Source: Arcuatula senhousia (Eukaryota; Mollusca; Bivalvia; Mytilida; Mytilidae). From it: 64,000 nucleotides of DNA. The notes below the pieces were generated by a model. The model saw nothing but the letters and a program-made list of their open reading frames with translations, was not told the origin of the DNA and searched no databases. The stretch is taken from the NCBI GenBank assembly GCA_963971305.1, contig OZ020313.1:53640203-53704202 (forward strand), read 5' to 3'. Numbering within the stretch: the stretch's first letter is position 1; each line of letters starts with the position of its first letter. Below, piece after piece: positions 57,936 to 64,000 of this stretch. Position numbers and translations under genes: made by a program.

Positions 57936-58500
57936 CATCATATTCCCAATCCCTTCATCAACGTTCTTTATAGTTATCTAAAAGTCACAAAAAGGGGCTC
58001 CAAGGCCTTTAACTTGAAAGTTGAAATTGAAGTTAGTTATTATTATGTTTCATGAACAATTACACCAAATATTATTAATATCTCAAGTGTAACAGATACG
58101 TTAGTACATTTAATTTGATGCATGCTGTGACAACTATAAAAACGATGAAATCAGGTGAAATATGTTCCTCGTGGAAAAGTTTTAATACAATTTATCTGAT
58201 TTTTATCGGTAAATAGATCTAAGTTAATTAGTGGCTCGACATTTTTAATGAACATAAAAATTACAATAATGGAACAAGTCGGCAAAGCATATTTTATTGA
58301 TTATAATGACATGCGGGTTTTTTTTCGAGCGCATTATAGATTTGCTAAAATAGAAAAAAAATATCATCCCATTGCATTCGAGTTTTTTTTAATGAAATTG
58401 TTAAATAGTATGCATTCTAAAGCGAACAACAAAAGAAATATATACCATGTATACCGATTGATTTGTTAGAATTATACTAATTATCCAAGAATTTAACCTT
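57936..58500 (+). repeat. Dispersed repeat R4, shorter copy
   Basis: The reverse complement of parts of 33280-34430: CTTCATCAACGTTCTTTATA, TAGTTATCTAAAAGTCACAA, CTGATTTTTATCGGTAAATA and TTAGAATTATACTAATTATC. A ~500-bp internal section of the longer copy is absent. The open frame at 58248-58469 lies in the repeat and is not supported as a gene. Confidence 0.65.
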
Positions 58501-59689
58501 CTTTTCTACTTTTCTTTTATATATAAGCTGTAACTTCATGTCTTTGAAGCAAATTCACTTAAGGCAGAAAAAAGATACTTAAACTAAAACATTGATGATA
58601 TTTTTAATCTTCAATTTCTTCCTGTTCTACAATTGCATTTATTAAGGAATACATCATAGTCTGCAATGATGCCGAATATGACGTATTTCCTTCAGTGTCT
58701 CTGTTATTGAAAGAAGCAGAGGTATTGAAGGTTTATGTTTACCGCATTGGTTACACATGTAAGTCAGATACATACTTGTATGATAACAGATCCCCTTTCT
58801 CCCCATTTACCATTGTATCATAAACCATCCCCATACACCATATAATCCTCATCCCCATACACTTACCATCCCCACCCCCATTAACCATACCATTCCCCAA
58901 AACAGCATAAATTATCCCCATATCAACAATGCTATTGTTTCATTATTATCGACAATCTGCGACTGCAGTAATTGACCACAACCTAATTTTGTCGACAATA
59001 AGAACAGCTTTTGGAAACATAGAAGCCAGAATTAAGAGAAAAAATATCAAGCCCACTTTTCAGTTGCTATCCTGTGCAATGATTGCACATTCGCCATTTT
59101 CTCCGATTCTGGTACAATACTGGTTCAAATTTGTTTTTGAAAAGTTATAGATATTTGATTCATGTCTTCAATCTGTGGGAATTACTTGTTTTTGATTTTG
59201 GAACCATCGATATTCACTAACAAGACTAACTTTTCAGTTGTCTTTATGAAATAAAGAAAAAAAAAACGTATGCAGACTTCCATTGCTTCCAAGTCATTTT
59301 TCTTCCTCTTGACCTCTGACATATGTGTTTTCTAATATCAGAAATGTCCGAAATGGATCAAATGTGCAATGCGTGTATTGACAGACCGATTCCTTTTTCT
59401 ATTTTTTCAACTTTTTCTTCTTGCGTTATTTTTAAAAGCATTAATTTGCAAACCCGTTTTATAACACTCATAATTGATATAATGTACATAGGGGAGGTTC
59501 GCCTAAATACGGACAGCGTGTAATTGCGGACAAAATGGAACACGTGGGCTTTTACAATGCAGATGTTATAATAAAATAAATATAAAAAATAAAAAATTCT
59601 GTGTTGTGTTCTTTAGATTATAATGATTATCGTCTACATACTTTGAATGTTTTGTTCTGAAATAAAAATATCAAAATCACATGACAAAT
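58501..59689. other. Gene-free region
   Basis: Includes a CCCCAT-rich stretch (58790-58920) of short imperfect repeats. Small open frames at 58929-59150 and 59323-59523 have no support. No RNA gene recognised. Confidence 0.5.
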
Positions 59690-60150
59690 TATAGATTATC
59701 TTACAGCCCAATACCCACATACCCTTTCGCGACAAGAATACAAAGTAAGATTGTTAGACCCTCCGATGTCATCAGTGAGTATATGAAAAAGAACAAATTT
59801 ACAAAAGACCAAATATTCGACATGCTCAACTTTCTCATTGACATATTTGTTCAGTTTGGTGGACGTTTTTTTCAGCAACAATCTAGGGATTCCAATGGAT
59901 ACTAATTGTGCACCTTTGCTTGCTTATTTGTTTCTTCATTCATATGAAGCAGACTTCTTACACTCACTCTCGTTTCGACTGGAATTCGCGTTGTTGATTG
60001 ATATTCAGTTATTTTGTATTTCCTGTATTTCCATGTTTTACATGTTGTCTGTTTTTGCGCTGTTCTTGTTGGTGTTTACTGGTTTTGTCTCTGCCCTTTC
60101 GGACTTTTGACATTCGGATACCCCATTGGTACCTCTGCTACTCTCAGAGA
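59690..60150 (+). pseudogene. Internally deleted Penelope-like element: RT core fused to 3' region
   Basis: One frame gives MKKNKFTKDQIFDMLNFLID and QFGGRFFQQ, and the next frame gives the RT motif GIPMDTNCAPLLAYLFLHSY followed by EADFL (59885-59960). The sequence then jumps to the family's 3' non-coding region (CACTCTCGTTTCGACTGG ... CCATTGGTACCTCTGCTAC) with the second half of RT missing. A substitution (GT to DT) alters the usual PMGTN. Non-functional. Confidence 0.7.
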
Positions 60151-61221
60151 TTAGACTACACTAATGTCTATGGAAGAAACAAAAATTTCAATTACAATCA
60201 ACGCTTTTTAACCTTTCAATAGGGATATCAAAATCATGAAAAAACAAATTACATGATGCAAAAGCCAAAGGCTTTTAAAACAAAATGTGACATTTTTTGG
60301 TTAAAATCTGGCTATCTATAGTATTAACGCCATACCTACCTCAAACCAGACATGTTATAATCTATAGTAATCAATGTTGGGCATTAAAAGATTCTTGTCT
60401 TCCAAAATTGTTCTTTATTGTTTCGTAAATAAAAATATTTTTACACATATTTAATTATATCTGTCGACACTTGCACACGTTTTTGTATATTAAGCCGTTT
60501 ATTGATACATAGCAAGTGTCCTCTAGAAAAAAGTCTTTTAATGAACGCCTGTTTCATATTTTGGTAGATCAATTGTTGCCACATAATAATTCGAATTGTT
60601 CTAGGTTCGAAATTCTATTATGGTGGCAAAAACCCCTGACGATAAAACTTGAACACTGAACTTTAAAACAATGAACGTGGTGTATCATTTTTCGGCGCAG
60701 CCGATAAATGATCGATTTCGTCACTATGAACGCTTCAGCCTTGTGTATAGCAACGGACCATCTGTTAATTGAAAGGGTAATTTCATTGGGTTTATCAAAT
60801 TCCAAAGGTGAACGCCATCCTCAAAACATGATTTAATAACTAGGAGAAACAATTTGAATTTCTCAATAAATATAAGTACTAAGGTGTTATGTTGAAATTC
60901 AAAAGATTCCTTCATAACTATGTCGATTCCATGTCAAGGACAGCTGGACGTGAAATCGGTAAAAGTATGTCAACATGCCACCGACATAGAAACTTTGAAA
61001 TAAACTTTTGAGATATTTTTGTTTACTCGTGTTTTTACCAATACTTGACTTTTAGCCTCTGAGAGAGTCGGAAATTCCGGCGTCTTGAGAGCGTCCAAAA
61101 CAGATCGGTTGCTGTAGATATATAATTTCTATGTGTTCATCGATTTGTACAGTCCCTTGATAGTAAAAGCTTACCGATTTATCGTATATGGGGGTTGTGG
61201 AATTGGAATGGGGATATGTGC
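60151..61221. other. Gene-free AT-rich region
   Basis: No credible open frame or structured element seen. Minus frames at 60569-60805 and 60724-60915 are unsupported. Confidence 0.5.
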
Positions 61222-61339
61222 AGGTTTCACAATTATAAGTGACGAGATACGGATTTTTATCCCATCGAGTTAGATATTTGTCAAATATCTAACGAGTGTG
61301 ATAAAAATCCGTATCTCATCACTTGTAGTTGTGAAACCT
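61222..61339. repeat. 118-bp near-perfect foldback
   Basis: AGGTTTCACAATTATAAGTG (61222) to its complement ending GTTGTGAAACCT (61339). The inner arms include GATACGGATTTTTATC and GTTAGATATTT around a GTC loop. It may be a small MITE or the residue of one. Confidence 0.8.
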
Positions 61340-62087
61340 TTTTTCTCTAACTGTCTAACGTGAAAGTATAGGCCCAAAATTACTAACTTTACTTGAACTA
61401 GTAGGAAAATAATCCTATACATGTTATATGTATATTGTTAAGCAAACATGCGATAAAAGTGGTCAAAAAAGTATAACCTTTGTTATTTCAATTTAATTAA
61501 AAGTAGACTTTATAACAAAACAAACGTTTCAGTACAAGTCATTTATTTGATATATTTTATGGGACGCAGTCCCACATATGTAGAAATTTCCAAAAGTTAA
61601 TGGTTTGTATTTTTTTCGAAACGGATGTGTCGAGTGTGCGCAAGCGCACTAGGCACTAATTTCTATGTACCAGAAATTCAAAGCTTTTTTTTAAATAAAT
61701 TTTAAAATTGACAGATTTAATAACCACAGTAAAATTTCTTTTAAAAATATACAGGGGAATACGGATGGAAAGTCAAAAGTAAACTCTCAAAATATATTTT
61801 CAAGGAAACTCTCGTTGTCAAGAAATAAAATGATCTCGCCAAGTTCTCGCGAGAATGGTAATTGTAAACAGCTGCGTTAGGGACACTCGTGATAAGTGAT
61901 TGTTTACTAGTACATTCAACCAATTTATGGCAATGTTTAAGACAAAACAATAAAAGATAAAGCTTTATAACACTAAATAGTAAAAAAGATGGTCTTACCT
62001 TAGCTGGTCATGGAAATTTTAAATCAATCCTGTGCATGTGCATGTTCCAGTGTTTTTTCCTAAATCCTGTTTGAAACAAGTCATCAT
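61340..62087. other. Gene-free region
   Basis: No gene recognised; it contains the short palindrome GTGCGCAAGCGCAC near 61637. Confidence 0.5.
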
Positions 62088-62178
62088 TTTCTGCCAGGTT
62101 TTTATATCAATCTTTTCCACCCAAATCTTCAAAAAAGATATATTGGTGTACATAAAATCACCAAAAACCTGGCAGAAA
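62088..62178. repeat. Short inverted repeat
   Basis: TTTCTGCCAGGTTTTT and its exact complement AAAAACCTGGCAGAAA (62163-62178) bound about 60 bp. No target duplication assigned. Confidence 0.7.
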
Positions 62179-63556
62179 AAAAAAGGTTGCTTTGTTTACT
62201 TCTGCTGGAGAGCGAAATACTCTGACCAGGAAATGGCACCATGGATTACGTAACACCAAAAGGAGGTTATTTCGTACCGTCAACGTCATCCTGTTATTAT
62301 TTGACACTATTTAAGAATGTCATGAATGTTACAACTATTTAATTATTTGCACAAATAATTCGATATTTGTAATTATTAGTTATTGATCGATGATATTTTT
62401 TGACAACTATATTCTAAAGCTGCGTCCTATTTTAGGTTGCACCTATTATCATATTATTTGTCTATTTATTCCAGCAAGATCAACAGGTGTTCAAACGAAT
62501 GTAAGCGCACGCTTTCCATGAGATGCGTATCTAACTGCGGTGTCTCTCGCGGACAGCCATTCAATTTTTTTTAAAATTGAATATAACATCGTGCGGAGCA
62601 AGATACGCAAAATAGTCTCATCTCGCGAGAACTAGATAATATTGCACAACAGTTAGAGAAACGGTAATATCGGGTGGCTACCTTGTCGATATAATAGATA
62701 TATTATAGGCACTGCGTTAATTCTACGCTTATGGAATCGTCAGTTTGACGATGACCGTTTTGCATGGAAAGTCTGCTCCATTATTTCAATAAATATCTAA
62801 AGAACTGATTTACAGATTTCAACGGCAACCTGATGAAACATGGGGTAATAGATTTCTTAAAGTGTTACTATGTTTGAAACAAACCTCAAGGGCATACAAT
62901 ACAGTTACAGATGAGATTATGTCGTCGTCGTTGGATTCATATTTTTTTTCAAAGTAATTGTATTAAACTAATTGGGGACATAATTATCTCAATACTATAA
63001 CAAAAGACAGATTTGAAAATGACAAAAAGATCAAAAGTTTCGCCATTTTGAACTATTTCCAAAATATTTCACATTTTCCATTTTTGTGGAAAGCATTTAA
63101 TATTCGACATTAAATATAATAAAATTGTTTCTGCTAAGACATGGATTTATTTAAACTGGGATCCTGGGTAAAAATCTTCAAATTCTATATACGTCGGCTG
63201 GAAGCCAATTGAACAGGATGCCAGGTTATGGAATTCTTTTAATATTGAAAATGTACATACTTAAATTATCTTAATCAGCTTAGTTAATTGCAAATTTTCA
63301 ATTGGGATCTTTGATGAAATTTACAATTATTTTTAAGTGACTTGTTGTTCCTATGGGCCAGACATATACATTATTTTTGTTAAGCTTTTTTACTTGTTCG
63401 TACAACGTCACTATAATAAAAAATAATATTCACTTACTGACTTTATAAGTAAAGATATTTTTTATTCAGATTCGAATGTCTTATTGATAATTCGATCTTT
63501 GCTTTTAAGCTTTATATATTTGACTGCACGATATTATGATCATTGATTTATGCTCG
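62179..63556. other. Gene-free AT-rich region
   Basis: No coding potential, RNA gene or element recognised. Confidence 0.5.
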
Positions 63557-64000
63557 TAAGAGTACTTTTCGCTTTCAACTGTTTTGGATTTTGACCTTCC
63601 AATAATTTGGTTTAAATGCTACTGATGAGAGGTTACTCCTTGAAATATCGATATATAGCATATCCAAATTAACCGTTTATATCTGCGTTTTGGTATTTGT
63701 AATTTTGAAACCACTGGGCGATAACCGCTGCTGGTGGACCAGAGGTCCCCGAGGGTAATCAAAAGCCTGGTAGTCAGACTTGTCTGACACGAATTACCAT
63801 AAAATTTCTAATATATTGTCGCTGAAATTTCCGATTGTTAAATTCAAAATTGATGAAAACACCAGGTTTCTTTCCTTGTAATGCACATGGTCGATATCCT
63901 CGGTGCTGGATTTGGCTTCCTTGTTCGAACGTTTTGGTTTTGAGTACTTTTCGCTTTCAACTGCTTTGGATTTTGACCTTCCAATGTTTTGGTTTAAATG
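63557..64000 (+). repeat. Bivalve dispersed repeat with internal direct repeat, cut by window end
   Basis: A ~58-bp segment starting GAGTACTTTTCGCTTTCAAC occurs at about 63559-63618 and again at 63942-64000, spaced about 383 bp. Between them are CACTGGGCGATAACCGCTGC, CCCCGAGGGTAATC and AGACTTGTCTGACACGAATT, shared in style with 3849-4165. This could be the start of a tandem array continuing past the window. Confidence 0.65.

Overview
Eukaryotic, AT-rich, transposon-dense genomic DNA. The dispersed repeats, the single host-type gene (a GT10 alpha-1,3-fucosyltransferase) and the retroelement types suggest a marine bivalve, most likely a mussel (Mytilidae). This is inferred from repeat and protein style; no search was run. 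Only one plausible host gene is visible (about 40.4-41.6 kb); nearly everything else is mobile or repetitive DNA.

Layout. 1-7.3 kb: two paralogous copies (A, 1270-3462; B, 5024-7308, resuming at 33091) of a ~2 kb dispersed repeat. Each carries its own insertions: a 280-bp TA-flanked palindromic MITE and a ~590-bp short element in A, and a ~1-kb foldback element in B. 7.3-33.1 kb: a Ty3/gypsy-type retrotransposon (element I) inserted in copy B, with matching LTRs, a 4-bp target duplication, one stop codon in gag, and its protease/RT segment inverted. Its 3' LTR is split by a 22.4-kb insertion (10566-32961) with rolling-circle transposon signatures of the Helentron/HINE type: a 13-bp 5'-terminal sequence repeated inverted near the 3' end, a 3' hairpin, and a CTAG end. 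Most of that insertion is a tandem array: one diverged 946-bp unit, a 54-bp stub, 20 apparently identical 939-bp units and a 289-bp partial unit.

33.1-42.2 kb: decayed dispersed repeats and the fucosyltransferase gene. 42249-54043: a young, nearly complete Ty3/gypsy element (II) with ~495-bp LTRs, ATGC target duplication, a tRNA-Pro-like primer site and an intact pol. Gag and pol are joined by a canonical -1 frameshift site (TTTAAAT followed by TAG). Downstream of pol lies an unusual third ORF (49863-51050) encoding two C2H2 zinc fingers and a C-terminal coiled coil where an env gene might be expected. Its gag is broken by a 5'-truncated Penelope-like insertion. 54-64 kb: more fragments of that Penelope-like family, a LINE remnant, small foldbacks and dispersed repeats.

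The elements give a relative history: repeat B, then gypsy I, then the rolling-circle-like insertion and its satellite expansion. Copy A serves as an internal empty site for the first step, and the intact 5' LTR as the empty site for the second. The most novel items are the satellite-bearing Helentron-like insertion, whose repeat unit begins exactly at the transposon 5' terminus, and the zinc-finger/coiled-coil accessory ORF of gypsy II.
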